From an uncultured Lachnospiraceae bacterium (GTDB lineage Bacteria; Bacillota; Clostridia; Lachnospirales; Lachnospiraceae): a stretch of 38,072 bases of DNA. The notes beneath the pieces were generated by a model. That model searched no databases, had not been told where the DNA came from, and was given only the letters and a program-made list of their open reading frames with translations. Of the stretch, positions 1 to 7,832 are shown piece after piece. Each line of letters begins with the position of its first letter. The first letter of the stretch is position 1. The translations under genes were made by a program, and so were the position numbers. The DNA lies in contig CAOKOL010000036.1 of assembly GCA_948470335.1 (NCBI GenBank), positions 1 to 38,072 of the forward strand. Reading direction: 5' to 3'.

Positions 1-55
1 GGAGAGCATCTGCCTTACAAGCAGAGGGTCATAGGTTCGAGCCCTATAGGCCCCA
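1..55 (+). tRNA. tRNA-Val(UAC), 5' part cut off by window edge
   Basis: The anticodon stem TCTGC/GCAGA (9-13 and 21-25) closes loop CTTACAA, so the anticodon TAC lies at 16-18. The T-arm ATAGG-TTCGAGC-CCTAT is at 31-47, followed by the acceptor strand AGGCCCC (48-54) and discriminator A55. No CCA is encoded. The acceptor 5' strand and most of the D-arm lie before position 1. Only 4 bases separate it from the next tRNA, so the two probably share a transcript. Confidence 0.93.
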
Positions 56-59
56 GGAA

Positions 60-145
60 GCCGGCGTGGCGGAACTGGCAGACGCACAGGACTTAAAATC
101 CTGCGGACCTAATCGTCCGTACCGGTTCGATTCCGGTCGCCGGCA
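60..145 (+). tRNA. tRNA-Leu(UAA)
   Basis: This is a complete class II tRNA. Acceptor GCCGGCG (60-66) pairs with CGCCGGC (138-144), with discriminator A145. Anticodon stem CAGGA/TCCTG (87-91, 99-103) closes loop CTTAAAA, giving anticodon TAA at 94-96. The long variable arm CGGACC...GGTCCG-like segment follows, and the T-arm ACCGG-TTCGATT-CCGGT precedes the acceptor. CCA is not encoded. Confidence 0.97.
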
Positions 146-146
146 T

Positions 147-177
147 AAAAAAACCAGCAGAAATGCTGGTTTTTTTG
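147..177. terminator. Rho-independent terminator, probably bidirectional
   Basis: Stem CCAGCA (154-159), loop GAAA, TGCTGG (164-169), flanked by an A-run on the left and a T-run on the right. It ends the tRNA transcript on the plus strand and can also end the hicB-like gene arriving on the minus strand. Confidence 0.9.
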
Positions 178-189
178 TGTTACATATAT

Positions 190-399
190 TCAGGCGTACA
201 TTAATCGACCTTTTGGTTCCGGTATTTCCCATCCCAATTCCTCAGCCCGGTCTATCCATTTCTGAATGATCACCTGAACATTTTCGATAAGCTCAGCCAG
301 GGTTTTACCGTCGGCCATACATCCGGGCAGTTCAGGCACTTCGGCCAAATAACAGTTATCTTCTTTACTCCACCAGGTAATGATTTCATATTTTGCCAT
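190..399 (-). CDS. HicB-family antitoxin-like protein, orphan
   Basis: This 69-aa protein has the compact HicB fold signature. It opens with a beta-strand segment (KYEIITWWSKEDNCYLAEVP), then ELPGC-MADG (residues about 24-31), a helix rich in Leu/Ile/Val, and the typical ending EIPEPKGRLMYA. In TA pairs HicB neutralises the mRNA interferase HicA and often binds DNA. Start ATG (397-399) is preceded by GGAGG on the minus strand. HicA usually lies immediately upstream of hicB, but here that space (400-660) holds only a decayed XRE gene, so this copy looks orphan. HicB-like proteins without a toxin are common in Lachnospiraceae. The family call is firm; the biological role is unclear. Confidence 0.85.
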   Translation of the reverse strand: MAKYEIITWWSKEDNCYLAEVPELPGCMADGKTLAELIENVQVIIQKWIDRAEELGWEIPEPKGRLMYA

Positions 400-453
400 T
401 TTACATACCTCCGCAGGTTATATTATGCTGTTTTAGGAAATTTCTAATCTGTC

Positions 454-653
454 TTATCTGATAAGACTTGGCTTTGGAATCTGGTCAAGGATTTTTTCTA
501 TGTCACAGGTGACTTTTGTGGTGAGGGGGTTTTCAGTAGCGAAATTATCTAAAGTGACATCTCATTCGATTTTCCTGAAAAAGCATCCATATTAAGGCCA
601 TTTGCAGTTCTATATTCTTTTATAGTATCTCCTAATGTCATGTATTTCAGCAT
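454..653 (-). pseudogene. Remnant of an XRE/Cro-CI type HTH regulator
   Basis: Read on the minus strand from ATG 653-651 (or 641-639), a 34-codon fragment contains LGDTIKEYRTANGLNMDAFS, the first helices of an XRE helix-turn-helix domain, then stops at 551-549. In another frame (563 down to 454) a second fragment resembles the tail of such regulators (FATENPLT...DIEKILDQIPKPSLIR) and ends in TAA. The recognition helix and the middle of the protein are missing, and the two pieces are out of frame. I infer an internal deletion with frameshift. This fills most of the 378-bp gap between the hicB-like gene and the next CDS. Confidence 0.6.
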
Positions 654-777
654 TGTCTTACTGACGAATTCCTTCAAAAAATTTGTAAGTGAACAGGTAC
701 TTTAACGTTTAAATAGTGTCTAAATATAACTAGTTAAACATGATAAAAAGAGATGAAAGCTCGAAGGAGGTAAGAAA

Positions 778-1095
778 ATGTCGAAAAAATTTGCGCAGGA
801 GTATTTTTTTCTGACTCTGGGAGGAAAAATTGATGCGGACTGGCCGGGTTATGAGCCGGGGAGAAAACTGAGGGTTGTGAAAAAAACAGTGCAGCGAAAA
901 GATTTTATGTATGTAGTTGGGCCTTGCAATACCCACGTGTATTTTGATACAATAACTGCACGTAAACTGCTTCGTCTGGAAGCGGAGGGTATTTATTACA
1001 ACTGCCACTATGTCGATCGGCAAAATGACGGGATTCTTTATGTGCTGATGTGCCGCGTGGGCGGAATGTTTCATCCGGAGGATATACTGCTGTAA
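778..1095 (+). CDS. Hypothetical protein, 105 aa
   Basis: I do not recognise this protein. It is soluble-looking (no signal peptide or membrane segment), rich in aromatic residues and basic in its first half, and contains a central VVGPCNTHVYFD and a His/Cys-containing YYNCHYVDRQND stretch. A strong ribosome binding site (AAGGAGG) lies about 8 bases before the ATG, supporting real translation. It stands alone: upstream is the XRE remnant on the other strand, and the next gene starts 83 bp downstream with its own RBS. The A+T-rich segment 690-760 could hold its promoter but no clean consensus is visible. Confidence 0.7.
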   Translation: MSKKFAQEYFFLTLGGKIDADWPGYEPGRKLRVVKKTVQRKDFMYVVGPCNTHVYFDTITARKLLRLEAEGIYYNCHYVDRQNDGILYVLMCRVGGMFHPEDILL

Positions 1096-1178
1096 AGCAC
1101 TGAAAATTTTCCGGCAGGACTGCGGAAAGGTCTGCCGCGGCCTGGGGGGTACATGAAGATCTACAGGGAGGTACTGTT

Positions 1179-2042
1179 TTGTTCGGAAAAAATATGTATA
1201 AAGGTTATCTGCGGATTCTGTTGGGAACGGCGATTATGGCTTTTGCCATAAAGTGTATTTACGACCCGGTGGGGCTTGTGACCGGGGGTGTTTCAGGACT
1301 TGCGATTATTGTGAAGAATATGGGAAAGGCTTTGACGGGACAGGAGATTCCGCTGTGGCTGACTACCACTGTGCTGAATATTCCGCTGTTTCTGGCCGCC
1401 ATATACATCCAGGGGTTGAAGCCGGTTTTTAAAACCCTGTTCGCGACGGCCTCCCTGTCTCTGTTTCTCGCCATTGTGCCGTCCTTTACGGTGGTGGAAA
1501 ATGATCTGTTTCTGGCGGCTGTGTTTGGCGGCCTTCTGTCCGGCGTCGGCTTCGGCCTGGTGCTGGGCGGACAGGCCACGACCGGGGGCACGGATCTTCT
1601 GGCGGCGCTGATCAGAAGGCGGATGAAACAGTATTCCGTGGCGCAGCTTTTACAGGTGCTGGACGGGCTGATCGTGCTGGGCGGTGCGGCCGTATTCGGA
1701 CTGAATTATGCGCTGTATGCGATGGTGGCCGTATTTTTTGTCAGCAAGGTTTCGGATATGATTATTGAGGGCTGGAAATTTTCGAAGCAGGCGTTCATTA
1801 TTACCGACAAAACCGAAGAAATTGCGGCAAGACTGCTGAGCGATCTGGACAGGGGCGTTACAAGCCTGTATGCCAGGGGCATGTACTCAAAACAGGAGCG
1901 GCAGGTTTTATTCTGCGTGGTTTCCAAAAAAGAGATTGTGCGGCTGAAAGAACTGATCGGGGAGATGGATCCGAAAGCCTTTGTGATCGTCTCCGACGTA
2001 AGGGAAGTGCTGGGGGAAGGATTCGTGGAACTGTCGCAGTAG
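1179..2042 (+). CDS. YitT family membrane protein (YitT + DUF2179)
   Basis: This 287-aa protein has five to six hydrophobic segments in residues 1-200, including the family motif GGVSGLAIIVKN near residue 37 and GLVLGGQATTGGTDLLA near 130. A soluble C-terminal DUF2179 domain follows (about residues 205-280: AFIITDKTEEIAARLL...RGVTSLYARGMYS). Function is unproven for most members; they are inner-membrane proteins, possibly transporters. The chosen start is TTG at 1179, which has GGGAGGT 6 bases upstream; the first ATG (1194) is too far from it. The gene appears to be monocistronic, with a GC-rich hairpin after the stop. Confidence 0.9.
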   Translation: MFGKNMYKGYLRILLGTAIMAFAIKCIYDPVGLVTGGVSGLAIIVKNMGKALTGQEIPLWLTTTVLNIPLFLAAIYIQGLKPVFKTLFATASLSLFLAIVPSFTVVENDLFLAAVFGGLLSGVGFGLVLGGQATTGGTDLLAALIRRRMKQYSVAQLLQVLDGLIVLGGAAVFGLNYALYAMVAVFFVSKVSDMIIEGWKFSKQAFIITDKTEEIAARLLSDLDRGVTSLYARGMYSKQERQVLFCVVSKKEIVRLKELIGEMDPKAFVIVSDVREVLGEGFVELSQ

Positions 2043-2050
2043 TCCTTCGG

Positions 2051-2071
2051 GGGCCGCTGCGGCGGCCCTTT
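2051..2071 (+). terminator. Probable terminator after yitT-like gene
   Basis: Perfect 7-bp stem GGGCCGC (2051-2057), loop TGCG, GCGGCCC (2062-2068) followed by only TTT. The stem is strong but the U-tract is short. The remaining 190 bp to the next gene are A+T-rich and show no other clear element. Confidence 0.55.
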
Positions 2072-2261
2072 GGCATGCACGGCAGTTTTCATAGTATTCT
2101 TTGTAAAAAAAGGGATAACTTTAGTAATATCCCATATGAGGGAAAAAACGGTGAAGAAAACGTGGTAAAACTCTACAATTGTTTGTGAAAAATTTATGGA
2201 ATTGCCATATAGCTTTTTTGATATCCGTAATGTATGATGGGAACAATGAGGAGGAGGGCAT

Positions 2262-3371
2262 ATGGCCGGGTTATCGATGAAAAACGTCAGCAAGTCTTTT
2301 GCCAATGGCTTTGCGGCTGTAAAGGAGTTTAATATCGAGGTTGAGGACGGAGAGTTTATCGTTCTGGCAGGGCCGTCCGGATGCGGGAAATCTACGACCC
2401 TGCGTATGATTGCCGGACTGGAGGATATCACTGCCGGAGAGATTCTGATCGGCGGTCATAAAGTGAACGATGTGGAGACAAAAGACCGGGACGTTGCGAT
2501 GGTGTTCCAGAATTATGCCCTGTATCCGGATATGACCGTATATGAAAACATGGCCTTTGGACTGAAAATGCGGCATATGCCGGAAGAAAAGATCGACCGG
2601 GAGGTCAGATGGGCCGCCCGTCTTCTGCATCTGGAGCCGCTGCTTGACCATATGCCGAGGATGCTGTCCGACGGGCAGCGGCAGCGTGTGGCGGTCGGCC
2701 GGGCGGTTGTGCGCAGACCGAAGGTATTTCTGATGGACGAGCCGCTGTCCAATCTGGATGAGGAGCTTCGGCTGCAGACCCGCAGGGAGTTAAAGCGTAT
2801 CCAGGAAGAATTAAAGAGCACGGTGATCTACGTAACCCAGGATCAGACGGAGGCGATGGCGCTGGGGAGCCGGATTGTGGTGATGAACGACGGCGAGATT
2901 CAGCAGATCGGAACGCCGGAGGAACTATACCGGAATCCCTGCAATAAATTTGTAGCCGGTTTTATCGGTTCGCCCCGGATGAATCTCTTTGACGTGACCG
3001 TCGAACAGGACAAAACCTGTGCCGTGCTGGTGTTTGGCGAGCATCGGATTACACTGACGGAGGAGAAATCCGCGCCCCTTCTGAATGGCGGCTATGCGGG
3101 AAAGACCATTGTCTGCGGCATCAGACCCGAAGATTTTCGAATCGGAAAAGCGTGTAAAATCGGAGAGGGCGGCAGTGTGGAAGCGGTGATTCAGGTGCAG
3201 GAGGCGGTGGGAGACGAGATGTTCCTTTATTTTCAGGTGGACGAGATCGGATTTGTCGCAAGAAACGGAAAAGGGATCGATGACCATCCCGGCGACAGGA
3301 TCCGGGTTTGTCCGGATGCTTCCAGGTTTTATCTCTTTGATCCTGCGACGGAGCGGATTATTACGAATTAG
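2262..3371 (+). CDS. ABC transporter ATPase, MalK/UgpC/MsmX type, with altered motifs
   Basis: This 369-aa protein has Walker A GPSGCGKST (from residue 37), Q-loop VFQNYALYPDMTVYEN, Walker B VFLMDEPLSNLD, and a C-terminal TOBE/MalK-like regulatory region (about 240-369). It is the type that energises carbohydrate ABC importers, often encoded alone and shared by several transporters (MsmX/MsmK). No permease or binding protein lies nearby, consistent with that. Two core motifs deviate: the ABC signature reads LSDGQ (residues 135-139) instead of LSGGQ, and the switch-histidine motif reads VTQDQ with Gln193 where the family has His. It is followed by a terminator and then a CdaR-type regulator. 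The family call is sure. Whether ATP hydrolysis is normal cannot be told from sequence. Confidence 0.92.
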   Translation: MAGLSMKNVSKSFANGFAAVKEFNIEVEDGEFIVLAGPSGCGKSTTLRMIAGLEDITAGEILIGGHKVNDVETKDRDVAMVFQNYALYPDMTVYENMAFGLKMRHMPEEKIDREVRWAARLLHLEPLLDHMPRMLSDGQRQRVAVGRAVVRRPKVFLMDEPLSNLDEELRLQTRRELKRIQEELKSTVIYVTQDQTEAMALGSRIVVMNDGEIQQIGTPEELYRNPCNKFVAGFIGSPRMNLFDVTVEQDKTCAVLVFGEHRITLTEEKSAPLLNGGYAGKTIVCGIRPEDFRIGKACKIGEGGSVEAVIQVQEAVGDEMFLYFQVDEIGFVARNGKGIDDHPGDRIRVCPDASRFYLFDPATERIITN

Positions 3372-3381
3372 TAAATTTTGT

Positions 3382-3422
3382 GAGGAAATGAGAAATTTTA
3401 AACATTTCCTCTTTTTTTTTTT
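3382..3422 (+). terminator. Rho-independent terminator
   Basis: Stem GAGGAAATG (3382-3390), 12-base A/T loop, CATTTCCTC (3403-3411), followed by a run of about 11 T. It separates the ABC ATPase gene from the regulator gene. Confidence 0.9.
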
Positions 3423-3494
3423 GTGGTTTTCGTATAGAATAGTAGAGTAGCGTATTTGGGGGAATCGAAATATTCAGGATAAGGAGTGTGTGGC

Positions 3495-4583
3495 ATGATT
3501 TCGAATCAAATTCTTCAAAGTACCATCGACGGGCTGAAAGGGATTACCCGGGTGGATCTGTGCGTCTGTGATACGGAAGGCAAAGCTTTAGCGACTACTT
3601 TTCCCGATGCCGAGGATCATGAAGTGACGATTATGGCGTTTGTGGACTCACCTGCAGACAGCCAGGTAATTCACGGATATCAGTTTTTTAAAATTTTTGA
3701 CGAACATCAGCTTGAATATATCCTGCTGGCCAGGGGAAGCGGCGATGACGTATATATGGTAGGGAAGGTTGTGGTATTCCAGATTCAAAACCTTCTGGTT
3801 GCCTATAAAGAACGGTTTGACAAAGATAATTTTATCAAAAATCTGCTGCTGGATAACCTGCTGCTGGTAGATATTTACAATCGCGCCAAAAAGCTACATA
3901 TCGACATCAGCGTGCGCAGGGTTGTGTTTGTGATCGAGACGAGGAATGAGAACGACAGCGCGGCGCTGGAGACGGTAAAGAGCCTTTTTGCCGCCAGAAA
4001 CAAAGATTTCATCACCGCGGTGGATGAGAAGAATATTATTCTGGTGAAGGAACTGAAGCCGAACGAGAATTATGAGGATATGGACAAAACGGCCAGGGTG
4101 ATTCTGGATATGCTGAACACCGAAGCCATGACCAAAGTACACGTATCCTTTGGCACCATCGTCAATGAGATCAAAGAGGTTTCCAGATCTTATAAAGAAG
4201 CGAAGATGGCTCTGGACGTGGGCAAGATTTTCTACAGCGACAAGCATGTGGTGGCTTACAATAATCTGGGCATCGGCCGTCTGATCTATCAGCTTCCCAT
4301 GTCGCTGTGCCGGATGTTTATCAAGGAAATTTTTGACGGGAAATCGCCCGATGATCTGGACGAGGAAACGCTGATTACGATCAATAAATTTTTTGAGAAT
4401 AACCTGAATGTGTCCGAGACATCCAGGCAGTTGTACATTCACAGAAATACGCTGGTGTACCGTCTGGATAAGCTGCAGAAAAGCACGGGACTGGACCTGC
4501 GGGTATTTGAGGATGCCATCACCTTTAAGATTGCGCTGATGGTTGTGAAATATATGAATTATATGGAGAGCCTGAATAATTAG
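3495..4583 (+). CDS. CdaR/PucR family transcriptional regulator
   Basis: In this 362-aa protein the N-terminal half is a sensory region, the middle (about 120-250) resembles the GGDEF-like CdaR domain, and the C-terminus carries the PucR-type helix-turn-helix: NNLNVSETSRQLYIHRNTLV followed by YRLDKLQKSTGLDLR. Family members act as activators of sugar-diacid, purine or other catabolic genes; the ligand here is unknown. A GTG at 3486 would add 3 residues, but AAGGAG at 3481-3486 overlaps it and is correctly spaced for ATG 3495, so that start is used. Its position next to an MsmX-like ATPase gene suggests, without proving, a link to carbohydrate use. Confidence 0.88.
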   Translation: MISNQILQSTIDGLKGITRVDLCVCDTEGKALATTFPDAEDHEVTIMAFVDSPADSQVIHGYQFFKIFDEHQLEYILLARGSGDDVYMVGKVVVFQIQNLLVAYKERFDKDNFIKNLLLDNLLLVDIYNRAKKLHIDISVRRVVFVIETRNENDSAALETVKSLFAARNKDFITAVDEKNIILVKELKPNENYEDMDKTARVILDMLNTEAMTKVHVSFGTIVNEIKEVSRSYKEAKMALDVGKIFYSDKHVVAYNNLGIGRLIYQLPMSLCRMFIKEIFDGKSPDDLDEETLITINKFFENNLNVSETSRQLYIHRNTLVYRLDKLQKSTGLDLRVFEDAITFKIALMVVKYMNYMESLNN

Positions 4584-4626
4584 CATCTGCCGGCTGCCGA
4601 TCGTCATTGTAAAGGGATAATCATTT

Positions 4627-5313
4627 ATGATACACTTGGAAAATGTAAGCAAAACATATGAAACCGGATCGAAGGCGGTCAGGGATCTTAATCTGCATAT
4701 TGAAGCCGGAGAATTCGTATTTATCGTAGGAAACAGCGGATCGGGCAAATCTACGCTGATTAAGCTGCTTTTGAAGGAACTGGAGCCTACCTCCGGTTCC
4801 ATTGTCGTGGACGGACTGGACATCACGCGGATGAAGCGGCGGAAGATTCCCATGTACCGCCGGAAGATCGGCGTGGTGTTTCAGGATTTCAGGCTGTTAA
4901 AGGACCGCAGCATCTATGAAAACGTGGCCTTCGCCCAGCGGGTGATCGCCGCTCCCGGCAGAGAGATCAAAAGGCGGGTGCCGGAGATTCTGAATATGGT
5001 GGGACTGGCCGGAAAGTATAAAAGCTATCCCCGGCAGCTTTCCGGAGGAGAGCAGCAGCGGGTGGCCATTGCCAGGGCGCTGGTGAACCGGCCGGGGATT
5101 CTTCTGGCGGATGAGCCTACGGGAAACCTGGATCCGAGCAATTCCTGGGAGATTATGAACCTGCTGGACGAGGTGAACCGGCAGGGGACCACGGTGGTGG
5201 TGGTGACTCATAACCGGGAGATCGTGGATCAGATGAAGAAGCGGGTGATCGCCATGAAATCGGGCAGGATCGTCAGCGACGAAGAAGAAGGCGGTTACGC
5301 GAATGAGGATTAG
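4627..5313 (+). CDS. ftsE: Cell-division ATP-binding protein FtsE
   Basis: This 228-aa ABC ATPase has Walker [10 protein letters not shown] (from residue 35), signature [19 protein letters not shown] (from 138), Walker [14 protein letters not shown] and [11 protein letters not shown]. The size and the N-terminal [21 protein letters not shown] are typical of FtsE. With FtsX it forms a membrane complex that transmits cytoplasmic ATP hydrolysis to periplasmic or extracytoplasmic peptidoglycan hydrolases. The stop overlaps the start of ftsX by 11 bp, so the two are translationally coupled. The gene order ftsE-ftsX-M23 hydrolase-S41 protease is conserved in Clostridia. Confidence 0.96.
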   Translation: MIHLENVSKTYETGSKAVRDLNLHIEAGEFVFIVGNSGSGKSTLIKLLLKELEPTSGSIVVDGLDITRMKRRKIPMYRRKIGVVFQDFRLLKDRSIYENVAFAQRVIAAPGREIKRRVPEILNMVGLAGKYKSYPRQLSGGEQQRVAIARALVNRPGILLADEPTGNLDPSNSWEIMNLLDEVNRQGTTVVVVTHNREIVDQMKKRVIAMKSGRIVSDEEEGGYANED

Positions 5314-6217
5314 TACGTTTTTTTACTGTATCAGACAGGGCATGCAGAATATCATAAGAAACAAGCTGTTTTCGCTGGCTTCGATCGGAACCATTTGCGC
5401 CAGCGTTTTTCTGTTGGGCATTTTCTATTCGATTGTGGTCAATTTCAATAATATTATCCGGGAAGCGGAGACAAAAGTCGGGATCACCATATTTTTTGAT
5501 AAGGACATATCCTATGACCAGGCGCGGATGGAGGAGATCGCGGCGCAGATTGAAAAACGGATCGAAGTGCAGAGCATGGTGTTTATCTCCGCCGAGCAGG
5601 CATGGGAGCACTATAAGGACAAGTATTTTGAAGGCAGGCCGGAGATGGCGGAGGGGTTTGCCCAGGATAATCCGCTGGCGGCTTCGGCTTCCTATGAGAT
5701 ATATCTGAACAATGTGGAAGATCAGACGGCGTTTGTGGAATATCTGAAAGAAATTCCGGGAATCCGCAGGATTAATTATTCAGAGATGGCGGTCAGAGGG
5801 CTGGTCAGTGTGAATAAAATTATCACTTATGTGTCCGCGGTGATCGTGACGGTATTGATTTTCGTGGCTATTTTCCTGATTACGAATACCATCGGCCTGT
5901 CCATTTCCGTGCGGCGGGAAGAAATCCGGATTATGCGGCTGATCGGCGCGACGAAATTTTTTATCCGGCAGCCCTTTATCGTGGAGGGAATTCTGATCGG
6001 TCTGATTGGCGCCGGGATTCCGCTGGCAGTGATTTATTATATTTATATGAATGTGGTGTCTTATGTGGTTGAGCGGCTGAAGCTGCTGTCCGGACTGATT
6101 GTGTTTCTGCCGGTTCATCAGATTATGAGCATTCTGATTCCGGCGGCTCTGGCGCTGGGCGTTGGAATCGGATTTTTCGGAAGCATCTTCTCGGTGAGAA
6201 AGCATCTGCGGGCATAG
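5303..6217 (+). CDS. ftsX: Cell-division permease-like protein FtsX
   Basis: This 304-aa protein has one N-terminal transmembrane helix (about residues 22-45), a large extracytoplasmic domain (about 50-170, with the FtsX ECD feature EVQSMVFISAEQAWEHYKD) and three C-terminal helices after SEMAVRGLVSVNKII, including the FtsX/MacB segment SVRREEIRIMRLIGATKFFI. FtsX is not a transporter. It couples FtsE to a cell-wall hydrolase activator, most likely the M23 protein encoded next. It begins inside the ftsE coding region (ATG 5303). Confidence 0.95.
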   Translation: MRISTFFYCIRQGMQNIIRNKLFSLASIGTICASVFLLGIFYSIVVNFNNIIREAETKVGITIFFDKDISYDQARMEEIAAQIEKRIEVQSMVFISAEQAWEHYKDKYFEGRPEMAEGFAQDNPLAASASYEIYLNNVEDQTAFVEYLKEIPGIRRINYSEMAVRGLVSVNKIITYVSAVIVTVLIFVAIFLITNTIGLSISVRREEIRIMRLIGATKFFIRQPFIVEGILIGLIGAGIPLAVIYYIYMNVVSYVVERLKLLSGLIVFLPVHQIMSILIPAALALGVGIGFFGSIFSVRKHLRA

Positions 6218-6287
6218 GAAAAGCCGAAGCGGAACGGAGCGCGCAAGAAGGCCGGGCCGCAGGCGGCACCGAATCAGGGGGAACAAC

Positions 6288-7664
6288 ATGAAAAAAAAGG
6301 AAATCGGCGTTGTTATTGCACTGTTTTTTCTGCTGACTGCCGGCGTCAGCGTATTCGCGGCGACGATTGGCGGCGCACAGCAGGAGATCAACCGGATTCA
6401 GCAGGAGGTGGACAAAACCAGGGCCAGGCTGAAAGAGCTGGATTCACTGCGGTCAAATGTGGAACAATATATCATGGAACTGGACAATGAGCTGGTGAGC
6501 CTCTCTGATGAACTGCTGCAATTAGAACAGCAGATGGCCGATAAGCAGGAAGAAATCCAGGTTACGAAAGAGGAACTGGAGGCGGCCAGGGAGGATGAGC
6601 GCCGGCAGTATGAGGCGATGAAGATCCGGATTCAGTATATGTATGAAAAAGGGGATACGGAGTACGTGGATATTCTGTTTTCCGCCGAAAACCTTTCGGA
6701 TCTGTTAAACAGTGTGGAGTATATTTCCCAGATTTCTGAATATGATAGAGATATGCTGGATGTTTATGTGGCCGTAAAAGAAGAAATTCAGGATAAAGAG
6801 GCCAGGCTGGAAGCGGAATACGCGGAGCTGGAAAATTTGAAGACGGAAAATGAGGCAAAACAGGCGGCGCTTGAGACAGTTCTTGCGGCAAAGCAGGAGG
6901 AACTGGATAAGTATGAGGCGGAGATCGGCGATGCCGAACTGCAGCTTGAGGATTTTGAGGAAGATATTGCCGAGCAGCAGGAGATTATCCGTCAGATTGA
7001 AATACAGATGGAGGAAAGCCGGAGAGCCGCTGCGGAAGCCAGCAGCAGAGCCGCGGAGAGCAGCCGGAGAGCAGCGGAGGCCAGCAGCAGGGCGGCGGAG
7101 GAAAGCAGAAAGGCTGCGGAGAGCAGTAAGGCGGCGGAGAGCAGCAAGGCGGCCGATGCCAGCATGTGGGGCGAAGAACCGGGGGACAGCATCGACGAGG
7201 AGGAATCAGACGAGAGCAGTGCTCAAACTGAAGCGCCGGAGGAGACGACTACCCAGGCGCCGCCGGTCAGCAGTTCCGGACATATCTGGCCAATCAGCTC
7301 CCGGAACGTTACTTCCTATTTTGGAAGCCGTACGGACCCGATTACCGGAAAGCAGAATGCCCATCACAGCGGAATAGATATTGCGGCGCCCAATGGCACG
7401 CCGATTATGGCGTCAGCATCTGGAACGGTAATGACAGTGGGATATACATCCATTAACGGAAATTATGTGATGATTTATCACGGGGACGGCGTAGCCACCG
7501 CATATTGTCACTGTTCTACGATTCTGGTTTCAGAGGGAGAGCAGGTTTCTCAGGGCCAGACGATTGCGAAAGTGGGACTGACAGGCAAGACCAACGGCTA
7601 TCATCTGCATTACGGCGTGAGAGTAAACGGAACGTATGTGAATCCTTTGAATTATATTCAGTGA
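6288..7664 (+). CDS. Secreted M23 metallopeptidase with coiled coil (EnvC/CwlO-like)
   Basis: This 458-aa protein has a signal peptide (MKKKEIGVVIALFFLL... cleaved near FAA, about residue 25), a long coiled coil with heptad-like Glu/Gln/Leu content (about 28-245), an Ala/Ser/Arg-rich repeat (about 243-290), an acidic Thr/Pro linker, and a C-terminal LytM/M23 domain. Zinc ligands are visible as H360xxxD364 (HHSGIDIA) and H439-L-H441 (GYHLHYGVR), so the enzyme should be catalytically intact, unlike degenerate EnvC. The architecture and the position straight after ftsEX match the hydrolase or activator controlled by FtsEX. RBS GGGGGAAC is close to ATG 6288. Confidence 0.93.
   Translation: MKKKEIGVVIALFFLLTAGVSVFAATIGGAQQEINRIQQEVDKTRARLKELDSLRSNVEQYIMELDNELVSLSDELLQLEQQMADKQEEIQVTKEELEAAREDERRQYEAMKIRIQYMYEKGDTEYVDILFSAENLSDLLNSVEYISQISEYDRDMLDVYVAVKEEIQDKEARLEAEYAELENLKTENEAKQAALETVLAAKQEELDKYEAEIGDAELQLEDFEEDIAEQQEIIRQIEIQMEESRRAAAEASSRAAESSRRAAEASSRAAEESRKAAESSKAAESSKAADASMWGEEPGDSIDEEESDESSAQTEAPEETTTQAPPVSSSGHIWPISSRNVTSYFGSRTDPITGKQNAHHSGIDIAAPNGTPIMASASGTVMTVGYTSINGNYVMIYHGDGVATAYCHCSTILVSEGEQVSQGQTIAKVGLTGKTNGYHLHYGVRVNGTYVNPLNYIQ
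7016..7160 (+). repeat. In-gene Ser/Arg/Ala-Ala-Glu repeat
   Basis: About ten imperfect 12-15 bp units encode variations of SxRAAE/SSKAAE inside the M23 gene (for example SSRRAAEASSRAAE). At DNA level they are alternating GCGGAG/AGCAGC tracts, prone to slippage. The segment would form a flexible or helical spacer between coiled coil and enzyme domain. Confidence 0.8.
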
Positions 7665-7678
7665 GTTATGTGTATTCT

Positions 7679-7757
7679 CGGAAGCTTTCCGTATCTGCTT
7701 TCGCGGCTGATGTGCATCAGAAGACATCACCTTGCGAAACCGGATACGCAGATTCCG
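7679..7757. other. Long imperfect intergenic hairpin
   Basis: Nested complementary blocks lie in the 168-bp gap between the M23 and S41 genes: CGGAA (7679-7683)/TTCCG (7753-7757), CGTATC (7690-7695)/GATACG (7743-7748), TTTCGC (7699-7704)/GCGAAA (7734-7739) and GATGT (7709-7713)/ACATC (7724-7728), with short near-symmetric internal loops. There is no T-run directly after it, so it is not a classical terminator. It may be a processing or stability element between co-transcribed genes. Confidence 0.5.
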
Positions 7758-7832
7758 GGGATACATTTATTTTTGTTCATATTAATGATGCCTGTGTCAG
7801 CAGACATGTCAGTTTAGTTATGGGAGGAAAGA

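Noticed and set aside
400..660. HicA toxin partner for the HicB-like gene
   Set aside because: Both strands were read; only XRE-like fragments are found, with no HicA double-stranded-RNA-binding-type motif.
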